From: CAWUEX02 sp963921305
GTDB lineage: Bacteria; Pseudomonadota; Alphaproteobacteria; Rhodospirillales; Rhodospirillaceae
Direction: 5' to 3'
NCBI GenBank assembly: GCA_963921305.4
Contig: CAWUEX030000002.1
Span: 2,356,001-2,420,000, forward strand
DNA: 64,000 nucleotides
The notes beneath the pieces were generated by a model. That model did no database searches. It was given only the letters and a program-made list of their open reading frames with translations, and was not told where the DNA came from. How positions within the stretch are numbered: the first letter of the stretch is position 1; each line of letters opens with the position of its first letter. Both the position numbers and the translations under genes were made by a program. Shown piece after piece: positions 46,022 to 54,506 of the stretch.

Positions 46022-47239
46022 TTATACGGCCTGTGAGGCGCTTGTCTTGGCCAGGTTGGGGTAGGGCCGGATTTCCTTCTGCTTTTCCTCTTGGGCCAGC
46101 CAGAGCACGGTCACCCCGACGATGATCGAGAGGAGTGATCCGCCCAGCACACCCAGACGCAGGTCGGTGGCAAAGTTCACCGGGTCCAAGGCCAGGGTGC
46201 CGATGAACAGGCTCATGGTGAAGCCGACGCCGGTGAGGGCGCTGACGCCATAGAGTTGCGCCCAGGATGCACCTTCTGGCCGCTCGGCCCAGCCCAGCTT
46301 GATCGCCGCCCAGCAGAAGCCGAACACACCCAGCTGTTTGCCGACGAACAAGCCGAGAGCAATGCCCAGCGGTACGGTTCCCAATGCGGCCTCCCAGGTC
46401 AAACCTGAGAACGACACACCCGCATTGGCGAAGGCAAACACCGGGATCACACCGAATACCACCGACGGGTGCAGATTGTCCTCAAGCTTGCACAGCGGTG
46501 ATTTGGCCGGATTGGCGTTGTCGCGCATGGGGATGAACATCGCCAGCACCACACCTGCCAGCGTGGCGTGCACGCCCGACTTCAGCACGGCGAGCCACAA
46601 GACAAAGCCAAGCATCAAATACGGTGCGGTCGATGTCACGTTGCGCCGGTTGAGCATGTAAAGACCCAGCGTCGCCGCAGCGGCGAAGGCCAGCACCTGC
46701 CATGCCATGTTCTCCGTGTAGAAGAGTGCGATGATCATAATCGCACCGATGTCGTCGATAATGGCCAAGGCCAGCACGAAGATTTTCAGCGAAACCGGCA
46801 CCCGGCTGCCCAGCAGGGCGAGAATGCCGACGACAAACGCGATGTCCGTCGCGGCGGGAATGGCCCAGCCGTTCAGCGCTTCTGCATTGTCTGCGTTGAT
46901 AAACGCGTAGATCAGCGCCGGCACCAAAATGCCGCCAACTGCGCCGATGATGGGCAGCATCGCTTCCCGGCGGTTCGACAGCGTGCCTTCCAGGAATTCA
47001 CGCTTAATTTCCAAACCGACGAGAAAGAAGAACAGGACCATCAGTCCGTCGTTGATCCACAGCAGAAGTGGCTTGTCGATGCCATAGCCGTTCACCAACA
47101 CCTGGACGGACGTCGAGAGAATGGCCTCGTACCAGCCGTGCACAGGTGAGTTTGCGATGATAAGCGCCGCGAGGGCGGCGCCGATCAAGAGGAGTCCGCC
47201 GATTGTCTCCTTGTTTGCGGCGGTTGAGAGGGGATTCAT
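46022..47239 (-). CDS. nhaA: Na+/H+ antiporter NhaA
   Basis: A 405-residue, about 12-helix membrane protein with the NhaA signatures GLEIKREFLEG, PAATDIAFVVGILALLG and ALAIIDDIGAIM; the Asp pair in the last and the Asp in TDIAF are the ion-binding residues of E. coli NhaA. It exchanges sodium for protons to keep internal pH and sodium in balance. The universal stress protein gene lies 43 bases upstream on the same strand, so they may share a transcript. A strong terminator follows. Confidence 0.95.
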   Translation of the reverse strand: MNPLSTAANKETIGGLLLIGAALAALIIANSPVHGWYEAILSTSVQVLVNGYGIDKPLLLWINDGLMVLFFFLVGLEIKREFLEGTLSNRREAMLPIIGAVGGILVPALIYAFINADNAEALNGWAIPAATDIAFVVGILALLGSRVPVSLKIFVLALAIIDDIGAIMIIALFYTENMAWQVLAFAAAATLGLYMLNRRNVTSTAPYLMLGFVLWLAVLKSGVHATLAGVVLAMFIPMRDNANPAKSPLCKLEDNLHPSVVFGVIPVFAFANAGVSFSGLTWEAALGTVPLGIALGLFVGKQLGVFGFCWAAIKLGWAERPEGASWAQLYGVSALTGVGFTMSLFIGTLALDPVNFATDLRLGVLGGSLLSIIVGVTVLWLAQEEKQKEIRPYPNLAKTSASQAV

Positions 47240-47282
47240 GACCTAGTACTCGTACTTTAAGATTCTACAATTGGTTCTGGGT

Positions 47283-48203
47283 TTAGGCGTAAACGACCTT
47301 TTCTTCCGGCGCGACCGGAGACACAAATGTGTCCGGCTTGACCGTCAGCACCGAGCAATTCACCTGCCGCAGCACCGTTTCGGCGGTCGTGCCGATGAAG
47401 AACCCAGGTACGTTGCTGCGCCCGATGGTGCCCATGACGATGAGATCGCCATCATGAGCTTGTTCGACGGCGCTGATCGCCTGCCATGCTTCGCCGCGCT
47501 TGAGGTGAACTTGGATGCCTTCATAGCGCTCGTTGTAAGTCTTTAAGATGTCATCCAGGTTACGCTCGGCCCGCTTGAGATGGCGGACGACGATCTCCTT
47601 GCGTACGCTGTCCGGTGCCTCTGACTGAAGCGTGTAGGCGTCATTTCCGGTGACATCCCACGCATGCACAACATGCAGTTCCGCGCCGTCCATTTCGGCA
47701 AGAGACGTGGCCAGCTGAAGAATCTTGTGGCTGACCGCAGCTTCCTCGTCATTGAAGGGATGCGCATCCACAGCGGCAATGATCCGCTTGAAGCGTCCGT
47801 CCACGCCGGGCTTGAGAACCCAAACAGGGCAGGGACATTTGCGCATCAGATGCATGGTGTTGCTGCCGAACAGCAGGTCCCGGAATCCACCCGGCGCTTC
47901 CGCCGCGGTGATCACCAGATCATATTTGTTCTGCAAAACCTCTTGGGTCACTTTGTAGAACATACGGCCAGCTTCCGCAGACGTGCGAATGTCGAGACCC
48001 TCTTCGCGCCATGCCTGAACCATACGGTCCAGTTTCCGCTTGCGCTCTTCGAGCACCACGCTCGAAACATAAACGTCATCATCGACGTCCATGACGTTGA
48101 GAAGGGCACCGTTTGCCTTCGCCAGGCTGGCGGCGCGCTCAAGTACTTCGTCGCTGCCAACCGTGTCGGCAGTTACAGCCAGAATGTTTTTAAATCTTTT
48201 CAT
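47283..48203 (-). CDS. Tandem-domain universal stress protein (UspE-like)
   Basis: ATG at 48203 has a strong GGAGGA ribosome-binding site. The 306-residue protein has two Usp domains (about 4-145 and 155-295). The second keeps the nucleotide-binding GTIGRSNVPGFFIGTTAE pattern; the first has GSNTMHLMRKCPCPV. It is a cytosolic stress protein. It lies upstream of nhaA and divergent to an OxyR-like regulator, so it may be induced by oxidative or salt stress. Confidence 0.9.
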   Translation of the reverse strand: MKRFKNILAVTADTVGSDEVLERAASLAKANGALLNVMDVDDDVYVSSVVLEERKRKLDRMVQAWREEGLDIRTSAEAGRMFYKVTQEVLQNKYDLVITAAEAPGGFRDLLFGSNTMHLMRKCPCPVWVLKPGVDGRFKRIIAAVDAHPFNDEEAAVSHKILQLATSLAEMDGAELHVVHAWDVTGNDAYTLQSEAPDSVRKEIVVRHLKRAERNLDDILKTYNERYEGIQVHLKRGEAWQAISAVEQAHDGDLIVMGTIGRSNVPGFFIGTTAETVLRQVNCSVLTVKPDTFVSPVAPEEKVVYA

Positions 48204-48281
48204 CGTGTCCTCCATTGAAAGGGTGTTGAATGAGGACGATGTAAGGTCTATGTGAGAATAAATAAATACAAATGAAACAAA

Positions 48282-48296
48282 CAAACTGATTGTTTG
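48282..48296. promoter_or_regulatory. Inverted repeat, candidate LysR site
   Basis: CAAAC-TGATT-GTTTG, a 15-base inverted repeat between the divergent usp and LysR genes. It fits the general size and location of a LysR-type site, including autoregulation. Binding is inferred. Confidence 0.45.
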
Positions 48297-48320
48297 AAAC
48301 TATCAAATACAGGTCCGGCT

Positions 48321-49250
48321 ATGACGCAGAACCTCCCCACATTGCGGCAACTCCAGTATCTGGTCGCCATCGCGGATACGCGGAATTTCCGCCGTGCGGC
48401 TGAACTATTGGATGTCACCCAGCCGTCGCTCAGCGTGCAGCTTAAGGTGCTAGAGGACCTGCTCGGCACGGAACTGGCAGAACGCGGGCGGGGCGGCGTT
48501 GCCCTGACCCCTATCGGACGCGACGTGGTCGATCGGTCCCGCCGTATCCTCTCCGACGTTCAGGCGCTGACGGACGCCGCCCTGGGAACGGCGGATGGCC
48601 TGGGCGGCACCATCAAGTTTGGTGCGCCGCCCACTGTCGGGCCGTATCTATTGCCTCACGTTATCAAGCGCTTGCATAAAACCTATCCGTCACTGCGTTT
48701 GTATATCCGCGAAGAGACTCCGCGCCGCCTGCAGCAGGAATTAACTGACGGCGAACACGATGTTGTCGTTACGCCTCTGCCGGTATCGTCGAAAGACCTT
48801 ACGGTCGAAAGGCTGTTCAGAGAACCGCTGTATTTCGTATGCGCCAAAGACCATCCTTTGGCAGGCCGCGCCGAAGTGACAGCGAAAGATTTGAAGGGCA
48901 CACAGGTCCTCAGTCTCAATTCAAAATACCACCTCGGCGAACAGGTCCGGGATATCTGCAACGATCTCGGGGCAGACCTCCTGCGCGACTATGAGGGGAC
49001 CAGCTTGGATACGCTGCGGCTGATGGTCGGCTCCGGTTTGGGGGCGAGTTTCTTGCCAGCCCTCTATGTGTCCTCTGAGATCGGCGCGCGTGGAGAAGTC
49101 TCCGTGGCGCGGGTGACGGGCAAGCAACTGCATCGCACCATCGGGCTGGTGTGGCGGTCATCGGTCAGCAGTGCGGACGGCTACCATGTCATCGCCGACA
49201 CGGTTCGGGCCGCCGTCGCCGCCCGCTTTAAGGACGCCCTGGTTCTATAA
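48321..49250 (+). CDS. LysR-type regulator, OxyR-like, without the peroxidatic Cys
   Basis: ATG at 48321 is chosen; an in-frame TTG at 48294 is weaker. The 309-residue protein has the LysR helix-turn-helix (NFRRAAELLDVTQPSLSVQL) and an OxyR-like effector domain (TVGPYLLPHVIKRLHKTYP). In OxyR two Cys nine residues apart sense peroxide. Here the second is kept (Cys213 in RDICNDL) but the first is His204 (KYHLGEQ), so the classical disulphide cannot form. It would need another sensing mode or another signal. It is divergent from usp. Confidence 0.88.
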   Translation: MTQNLPTLRQLQYLVAIADTRNFRRAAELLDVTQPSLSVQLKVLEDLLGTELAERGRGGVALTPIGRDVVDRSRRILSDVQALTDAALGTADGLGGTIKFGAPPTVGPYLLPHVIKRLHKTYPSLRLYIREETPRRLQQELTDGEHDVVVTPLPVSSKDLTVERLFREPLYFVCAKDHPLAGRAEVTAKDLKGTQVLSLNSKYHLGEQVRDICNDLGADLLRDYEGTSLDTLRLMVGSGLGASFLPALYVSSEIGARGEVSVARVTGKQLHRTIGLVWRSSVSSADGYHVIADTVRAAVAARFKDALVL

Positions 49251-49706
49251 CCGGTCTCTTGATGTCCGCGCAGACCGTCAGAGCCTCGCCACCGGCGCTT
49301 ACGCACCTGACATGACGAGGCTCCCTAGGTCACGGTTTTGCCCCTCTCCAATATGGTGGGGACATCTCTAAGCCGTAACCGGCATTAACGGCTGCTCCTT
49401 CTTCGGCAGGCTCTCTGATTTGCCAAGTGTTGATGTGAGACGGCTGGCTTTGCGCACGATTGCTTTCTTCAACCGCGACGCCCTCAGGCTCAAGAACCGG
49501 GACCTGTTGCTGGTAGACGCTGAACCAAACGCGCTCATCTAACGCTCTCCTTCCTGTGTGCAGCGGCGGGGCCATCCCGCAGCGATACGCAAGATGTGGG
49601 ACGTCCACATGCGGCGCACAAGAAAAACGCGCGGGAATTCCGCGCGTTTTAGGGCGATCTATCGCCGCCTTAATTCGATGTTATCGGCAGCGTGTGAGGT
49701 GCCGAA
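49251..49706. other. Non-coding stretch with a terminator
   Basis: About 455 bases between a plus-strand LysR gene and the minus-strand DUF1838 gene. A minus-strand frame at 49330-49608 has no ribosome-binding site or recognisable features and I do not call it. A terminator hairpin lies at 49624-49650. I see nothing else. Confidence 0.5.
49622..49650 (-). terminator. Rho-independent terminator of the DUF1838/MFS operon
   Basis: Eleven-pair stem (49624-49634 with 49640-49650) around GAATT. On the minus strand it ends in a T run and lies about 57 bases after the DUF1838 stop codon. The plus strand also has four T after it, so it may act both ways. Confidence 0.75.
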
Positions 49707-50675
49707 TTACCCCGAAACGGGCATCGGTTCGCGCAGCTCTTTGTAGGTGTTGAAGCTGGAGTTGTTTGGCGTGCCCCAGCTGTCGAACGGCGGCGGCTCC
49801 AGGTATTCCGGGTATTCCTTTTCCGCCTTGGTGACGAAGGCCTTGGGCAATTGATCCACGGCGCTGAACTTGTACGTCGAGGTGCGGTAAAATAAGTGGC
49901 CTTCCGTCTGACCCATCAGCATCCACGGCAGATAGGGCGCGATGCGCATCCAGCTGCCGACATAGTTCACCGATGTCAGGTCGGGGTTCTCTAGATCGGC
50001 GACGCGGGTGTGGCGGTGGAACATTTCCGAGATGCGCATCATCTCGCCGGAGCTTTCGCGTGGCCATTCGTCCGGCTGCAGTTCCGATTTCACCTCTTGA
50101 TGGACTTCGAATAGGGACAGGGCGGAGCCATTCATCACCTCCCACGGCGGGCTGAAGGGCTGTTTGATGGTCGTGCCCTCCATGTCGAATTCAAAGATCG
50201 GCGCGATCTCTGCATTGACGAACATGTTCTGGATTGGGAACACCTCGACTGTCTCGCCGTTCATGGGGTTGTCCCATTGGTCGACAAATCCGCCGGTCTC
50301 GATGTCCGAGTAAAACGCGAGTTCGCGGTTGAACACGCGATATTTGTTGTCCGCCAGTGTTTGGACGCGGCGGATGCCCATGCCGGACAGGCCGCACAGC
50401 GGCACGACTTTCTTCCAGTCGCCGACCACGTTGTACAGCGTGCCGGTGTAGTAGCCGACGCAGATCTTGTCCGGGTCGATGTCGCTGAACACGCGGATGA
50501 ACGCGTTGAGGTTTTGCACTGGGTCTGTGAAATCGATGGTGGTTTGGTTCAACGGGTTTTCGCCGCCATGGCCGTCCGCGACTGCGGCAGTTGAGCCGAG
50601 CAGCGCTGCGCCAAGACCGCCAAAGGCGGATAAGGCGCCGCGGCGCGTGGTCGAAGTCGGGTAATGCAAATTCAT
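49707..50675 (-). CDS. Tat-exported DUF1838-like protein, divergent subgroup C
   Basis: The 322-residue protein has a Tat leader (STTRRGALSAFGGLG) cleaved near AAVADG. The body is DUF1838-like in length and layout: DPVQNLNAFIRV near the start, TDLE-like YSDIETGGFVDQWDNPMNGETVEVF, SSGEMMRISEMFHRH and LPWMLMG near the end, matching the DPKDNL, TDLRTGEVLETWTNPF, SEHF and WPWMKMGG places of subgroup B, but with lower similarity. It lies 24 bases downstream of an MFS transporter gene, so the two form an operon. Function unknown. Confidence 0.75.
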   Translation of the reverse strand: MNLHYPTSTTRRGALSAFGGLGAALLGSTAAVADGHGGENPLNQTTIDFTDPVQNLNAFIRVFSDIDPDKICVGYYTGTLYNVVGDWKKVVPLCGLSGMGIRRVQTLADNKYRVFNRELAFYSDIETGGFVDQWDNPMNGETVEVFPIQNMFVNAEIAPIFEFDMEGTTIKQPFSPPWEVMNGSALSLFEVHQEVKSELQPDEWPRESSGEMMRISEMFHRHTRVADLENPDLTSVNYVGSWMRIAPYLPWMLMGQTEGHLFYRTSTYKFSAVDQLPKAFVTKAEKEYPEYLEPPPFDSWGTPNNSSFNTYKELREPMPVSG

Positions 50676-50699
50676 GAATTTATCCCTCTCTTGTGTTGA

Positions 50700-52076
50700 T
50701 TATTCCGCCGGGTCCGGCGCGTGCGAGATTTGCTCAGATGTTCCCGCGAAGATACGGACGCCGATCGCAATGACGAGCAGTGTCGCGTTGGCAATGCCCA
50801 TCAGCACGAAGGGTCCGGCCGGCATCCAATTGTCGAAAAGGTAGCCGCCGGCTGAAGCTGCGGCGAGAATCCCCCCGGCGCCGAAGAACCCGAATACACC
50901 GATGATGGCGCCGCGGTGTTCTTTGGGCGCTTCCTGAGCGATTAGCCCTTGCGCCGCCAGAACCGCATTAACCTCGCCCATACCAAGTATGATGGCGGCA
51001 AGATACATAATGTTCTGGGTCGGATCGGCAATCGCCCCAAGCGATGTATACCCAATGGCGGCCAACCCCATGGCGATACACAGCGCAGTGACGCGGTTGA
51101 ACTTGTCGATGATGATGCCTGAGACCGGCGCCCAAAGGAGGGCGACCAGTTGCACGACAACGAAGAATTTTCCGCCTTGCTCCAAAGCCTCTGCAGCGGT
51201 GTAGCCGTTAGCTACGCCCGCCTGAACAAGCCACAGAGAGAAGAAGGTGCTAACGACAGTGAGGTCGCCACGGGACACGCCCGCTGCGATATAAGCCAAT
51301 GCGATACGCGGATTCCGCGCCTGAGTAATTCCGATACGGAACTTCTCTAGTACCGGCGTGTCTTGCTCGCGCTGAGAGACCGGGGTGCCACCTTTCAGGC
51401 CAAGGCGCACGATCACCGCATTCAGCAGGCAGATGGCGGCGAAGGTCCAAAACGCGTAGCGTCCGGCCTCGATGGCACTAGCGCCACCGTTGACATACAT
51501 CGCCGGTAGCTTGCTCCCCACAAAAATAATAAACACGACACCAAGGCCTTGAAGCAGACCGCAAATGCCGATGAGTCGGCCGCGCCAGGGGTCTTGCGGA
51601 TAGTCGGCTTGGACCGTGGCAATCATCGCCGTGTTGCAGGAAACACCTATCGCGAAAATCATCCGGTAGAGGGTCAGTTCTTCTGCGCTTTGCGCCGTCG
51701 GGTACAGCATGTAGCCGATGAACAGGAAAAAATAACCGGCCGCCCAGATCGGGCGGCGGCCGATTTTATCCGCCAGCACGCCGAGCGGACTGATCAGCAG
51801 CAACACCACAATTTCGTTGAATAGCACCAGTCTTCCCGACAGCGTGCCTTGCGCCTCAATCGGGATCTTGAGGATTTCCAGGAAAATGTAGGGTTGGCTA
51901 ACACTCAGGAACACTGAGCTGGCGATGGTGAAGAACGACGCATACAGCAGGGTGTAGCAGTTCAACCGGCTGATGCCCGGTTCCAGCCAAAACGGTCCCA
52001 GCTTGAGGCCGGCGTGATTGGGCTCGGCGGTCACAGGGCCGGATCGGGATGCTGTCGCCACGGTCGGTCTCCTCAT
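50700..52076 (-). CDS. MFS transporter
   Basis: The 458-residue protein has about 12 membrane helices and the MFS loop motif GVLADKIGRRPIWAAGYF between helices 2 and 3. A second-half copy occurs in ISGIIIDKFNRVTAL. The N-terminal 25 residues are polar. It is upstream of and probably co-transcribed with the DUF1838 gene; it may import or export a substrate or product of that protein. Substrate unknown. Confidence 0.9.
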   Translation of the reverse strand: MRRPTVATASRSGPVTAEPNHAGLKLGPFWLEPGISRLNCYTLLYASFFTIASSVFLSVSQPYIFLEILKIPIEAQGTLSGRLVLFNEIVVLLLISPLGVLADKIGRRPIWAAGYFFLFIGYMLYPTAQSAEELTLYRMIFAIGVSCNTAMIATVQADYPQDPWRGRLIGICGLLQGLGVVFIIFVGSKLPAMYVNGGASAIEAGRYAFWTFAAICLLNAVIVRLGLKGGTPVSQREQDTPVLEKFRIGITQARNPRIALAYIAAGVSRGDLTVVSTFFSLWLVQAGVANGYTAAEALEQGGKFFVVVQLVALLWAPVSGIIIDKFNRVTALCIAMGLAAIGYTSLGAIADPTQNIMYLAAIILGMGEVNAVLAAQGLIAQEAPKEHRGAIIGVFGFFGAGGILAAASAGGYLFDNWMPAGPFVLMGIANATLLVIAIGVRIFAGTSEQISHAPDPAE

Positions 52077-52357
52077 CAGGTAATAGCCTCCCTTCTACGG
52101 AAGTTTCCGTCACGCCGGGAGGCGATTGTCGCAAAACCGCCGCTGCCGTCGCGGGCGGGGCGCTGGGCCGCCCATAAACAGCGCCGGGAGTCGCGGGTCC
52201 CGCTCGCGACATTGGGGGCAATCGAGCCCGGATTCGGCCTTATCGCGACACCGATGACCCCTCAGGCGACATTGCGGTGGGGCGCAGCACGAGGGTTGGG
52301 GCATGGTGAGGGCCTCGGCATCACCACCAACTGTGAACTTGACGAATGGGTGACAAC

Positions 52358-52912
52358 ATGAGCGATACGTCCGTTTCTTCTCCGTCCGCTGCCGCCAACG
52401 CCGCGGCCCGCGACTCTGCCCTCGGCTGGCTGCTATTCGTGGTCGCTTGCAACATTCTCTATATCGCCACTCAGATTCCTGAGACCCCGGTCGAATCGCC
52501 GGGACGCACGGTCGTCGACAAGATGCACGTGTCCTGGGGGCTCACGGCGTTGGTTTTGGTGGTGGCCCGGCTGTACTTCTGGTGGCGCTCGCCGCCCCAG
52601 GCACCGGACCCGAATATGCCCGGCTGGTGCTGGGGCCTGGCCAAAGACATGTCGCTGGCATTTTACGCCAGCATCCTGATTGAAGGCATCGTCGGGCCGA
52701 TGCGGGCCTGGGGCGAGGGATATCAGGTCGCGGCCTTCGGCTTTTCCCTGCCCGCGCTGTTTCCGCCCATTTACGAAGTGCGCGTCGTCGGCGGCTATTT
52801 CCACAGCGCCGTCAGCTTCTTCGTGCTGGCCATTCTCCCGGTCGGTGTGGCCGGCGCCCTGGTGGCGTCGTGGCGTAGCAAAGTGCCGTTCTACCGGCTG
52901 TTCCCGGTCTAG
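52358..52912 (+). CDS. Cytochrome b561-like membrane protein
   Basis: ATG at 52358 is chosen over 52346; neither ribosome-binding site is strong. The 184-residue protein has about four membrane helices, with His residues in DKMHVSWGLTAL and GGYFHSAVSFF that suit haem ligation. A c-type cytochrome gene follows after 12 bases, so the two form a quinol- or cytochrome-linked electron transfer unit. They are divergent from the MFS/DUF1838 operon, echoing the layout at 37.6-39.6 kb. Confidence 0.82.
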   Translation: MSDTSVSSPSAAANAAARDSALGWLLFVVACNILYIATQIPETPVESPGRTVVDKMHVSWGLTALVLVVARLYFWWRSPPQAPDPNMPGWCWGLAKDMSLAFYASILIEGIVGPMRAWGEGYQVAAFGFSLPALFPPIYEVRVVGGYFHSAVSFFVLAILPVGVAGALVASWRSKVPFYRLFPV

Positions 52913-52924
52913 GAGGGCACGATC

Positions 52925-53485
52925 ATGACGACACCATCCTACGACCGCACGTCCAAACTCATCATCCGCGGTGCGCTGATTGCGATGTTCGCGGTGTGTC
53001 TCTACATGCCCTATGCGTTTTTCGGCGTGCTGCCGATCTTCACCCTCAGCAACGAATACGCGGCGGAAGAGGACGCCAAATTGGAACAACGCAAGGCGGA
53101 AACTCCTGTCGCGGACGAGGTCAGCGATGACGACATCGTCGGTCCGGGAAAAATCTTCGCCTCGGCTGAAGAACTGGCTCAAGCGAAGACCGACTTCATC
53201 TGGTGCCGCTTCTGTCACACGGTGGAACCCAGCTCGGTCCACCGCATCGGTCCGAATTTGAACGGCATCATTGGCCGGCGCGTCGGCTCCAAAGAAAAAT
53301 ACTTCTACACCGCGAGCTTCCGTGAAGCGGCGGAGGAGGGAAAGATTTGGACCGAGCAGGCGCTTGACGATTTTCTTGCCCGTCCCAAGGAACTCTATCC
53401 CGGCAATCGCATGCGTTATGACCCTATCGACGATGCGGGCAAGCGCGAGCGCATCATCAAATACCTGCGCGCGTATGCGCAGTAG
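52925..53485 (+). CDS. Membrane-anchored cytochrome c
   Basis: The 186-residue protein has an N-terminal membrane helix (about 14-36) that is probably an uncleaved anchor, a charged linker, then a class I cytochrome c domain: CRFCH at 94-98, HRIGPNLNGIIGRR, and GNRMRY near 155-160 for the Met ligand. GGAGG precedes the start. Co-transcribed with the cytochrome b561-like gene. It would carry electrons across the periplasmic face of the membrane. Confidence 0.92.
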   Translation: MTTPSYDRTSKLIIRGALIAMFAVCLYMPYAFFGVLPIFTLSNEYAAEEDAKLEQRKAETPVADEVSDDDIVGPGKIFASAEELAQAKTDFIWCRFCHTVEPSSVHRIGPNLNGIIGRRVGSKEKYFYTASFREAAEEGKIWTEQALDDFLARPKELYPGNRMRYDPIDDAGKRERIIKYLRAYAQ

Positions 53486-53570
53486 GGCGGTGGGTGCCGC
53501 TTATCGTTGTGCCGTGGCCGAAACTTGATACAGTGCCGCCCTCACGTGTGATTTGATAAAGGGCGGACCT

Positions 53571-54053
53571 ATGAAAGGCGATAAACAGGTCATCGCGCAC
53601 CTCAATACGGTGTTGCGGAATGAGCTGACGGCGATCAATCAGTACTTCTTGCATTCCCGTATGCTGATCGACTGGGGGGTGAAGAAGCTCGGCGATTTCG
53701 ACTATCAAGAGTCGATCGAGGAAATGAAACACGCTGACGACCTGATCAAGCGCATTTTATTCCTCGAAGGCCTGCCCAACCTGCAAGATCTCGGCAAGCT
53801 CTATATCGGGCAATCGGTGAAAGAGGTTTTGGAGTGCGACCTCAAGCTCGAGCTGGAGGCGATTCCGCCGCTCAAAGAGGCCATTGCCTACTGCGAGTCC
53901 TGCAGCGACTACGTCAGCCGCGAGGTGTTCGAGCGCATTCTCGAAGACGAGGAAGAGCACATCGAGTTCCTCGAAACCCAGTTCACCATGATCGAACAAC
54001 AGGGTCTGGAAAATTACATCCAGCTGCAGAGCGCGCCCGCGGGCGACGAATAG
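53571..54053 (+). CDS. bfr: Bacterioferritin
   Basis: ATG at 53571 gives the standard MKGDKQVI start. The 160-residue protein keeps every ligand of the family: ferroxidase residues Glu18, Tyr25, Glu51, His54, Glu94, Glu127 and His130, and haem ligand Met52. It stores iron as a 24-subunit shell. The bfd gene for its associated ferredoxin lies convergent, and a Fur-box-like site follows that gene, so the block belongs to iron homeostasis. Confidence 0.95.
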   Translation: MKGDKQVIAHLNTVLRNELTAINQYFLHSRMLIDWGVKKLGDFDYQESIEEMKHADDLIKRILFLEGLPNLQDLGKLYIGQSVKEVLECDLKLELEAIPPLKEAIAYCESCSDYVSREVFERILEDEEEHIEFLETQFTMIEQQGLENYIQLQSAPAGDE

Positions 54054-54068
54054 GTCCGAATTGACGGG

Positions 54069-54275
54069 TTATTCCGCTGCCTGAAGCGTCGACTGAGGAT
54101 CGTAGACCGACAGCGGCGTGGGCCGGTCCAATATGCCTTGCGCCGTTGGCCGGCAGCGGCCGCACTGCACTTTAGCGCCGAGGCGGGCGTAGGCGTCGTC
54201 GACCGTGCGCGTCACGCTGTCCGCGACCTGCTCAAGGTCGGTATCGGTAATGGCATTGCAAAGACAAACGTACAT
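54069..54275 (-). CDS. bfd: Bacterioferritin-associated ferredoxin
   Basis: The 68-residue protein has the Bfd pattern: Cys4-x-Cys6 (MYVCLCN) and Cys38-x2-Cys41 (QCGRC) for a 2Fe-2S cluster, then a short C-terminal tail. It gives electrons to bacterioferritin to release stored iron. A Fur-box-like site lies about 40 bases upstream, so it should be expressed when iron is low. Confidence 0.93.
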   Translation of the reverse strand: MYVCLCNAITDTDLEQVADSVTRTVDDAYARLGAKVQCGRCRPTAQGILDRPTPLSVYDPQSTLQAAE

Positions 54276-54314
54276 ATCAGTCCCTTTTGCGCCTCATCTT
54301 CCGCCTATCATATA

Positions 54315-54333
54315 TTGATAATCATTCTCAATT
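54315..54333. promoter_or_regulatory. Fur-box-like site between bfd and hemH
   Basis: TTGATAATCATTCTCAATT is a clear match to the Fur/iron box pattern. It lies upstream of bfd on the minus strand and upstream of hemH on the plus strand. The same 15-base core occurs again at 56167-56181. Confidence 0.75.
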
Positions 54334-54506
54334 GCAAGGGGGAAGACGGCGATTTAGCGGGTTTTTTCCATGCAGATGAGACTGCCAGGCCTTCGCGGCA
54401 TATGCCTTGATGCTCGTCAAATGGTTGATCCGGCCCTTTTGCAATTGGCGGACGGGGCTGCCATAACCGCGCTCCTGGCAGCGGTCTAAAAAAGGAGATG
54501 CAGACG

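Noticed and set aside
49330..49608. Minus-strand 92-codon frame in a gap
   Set aside because: No recognisable domain, poor start context, unlike neighbours.
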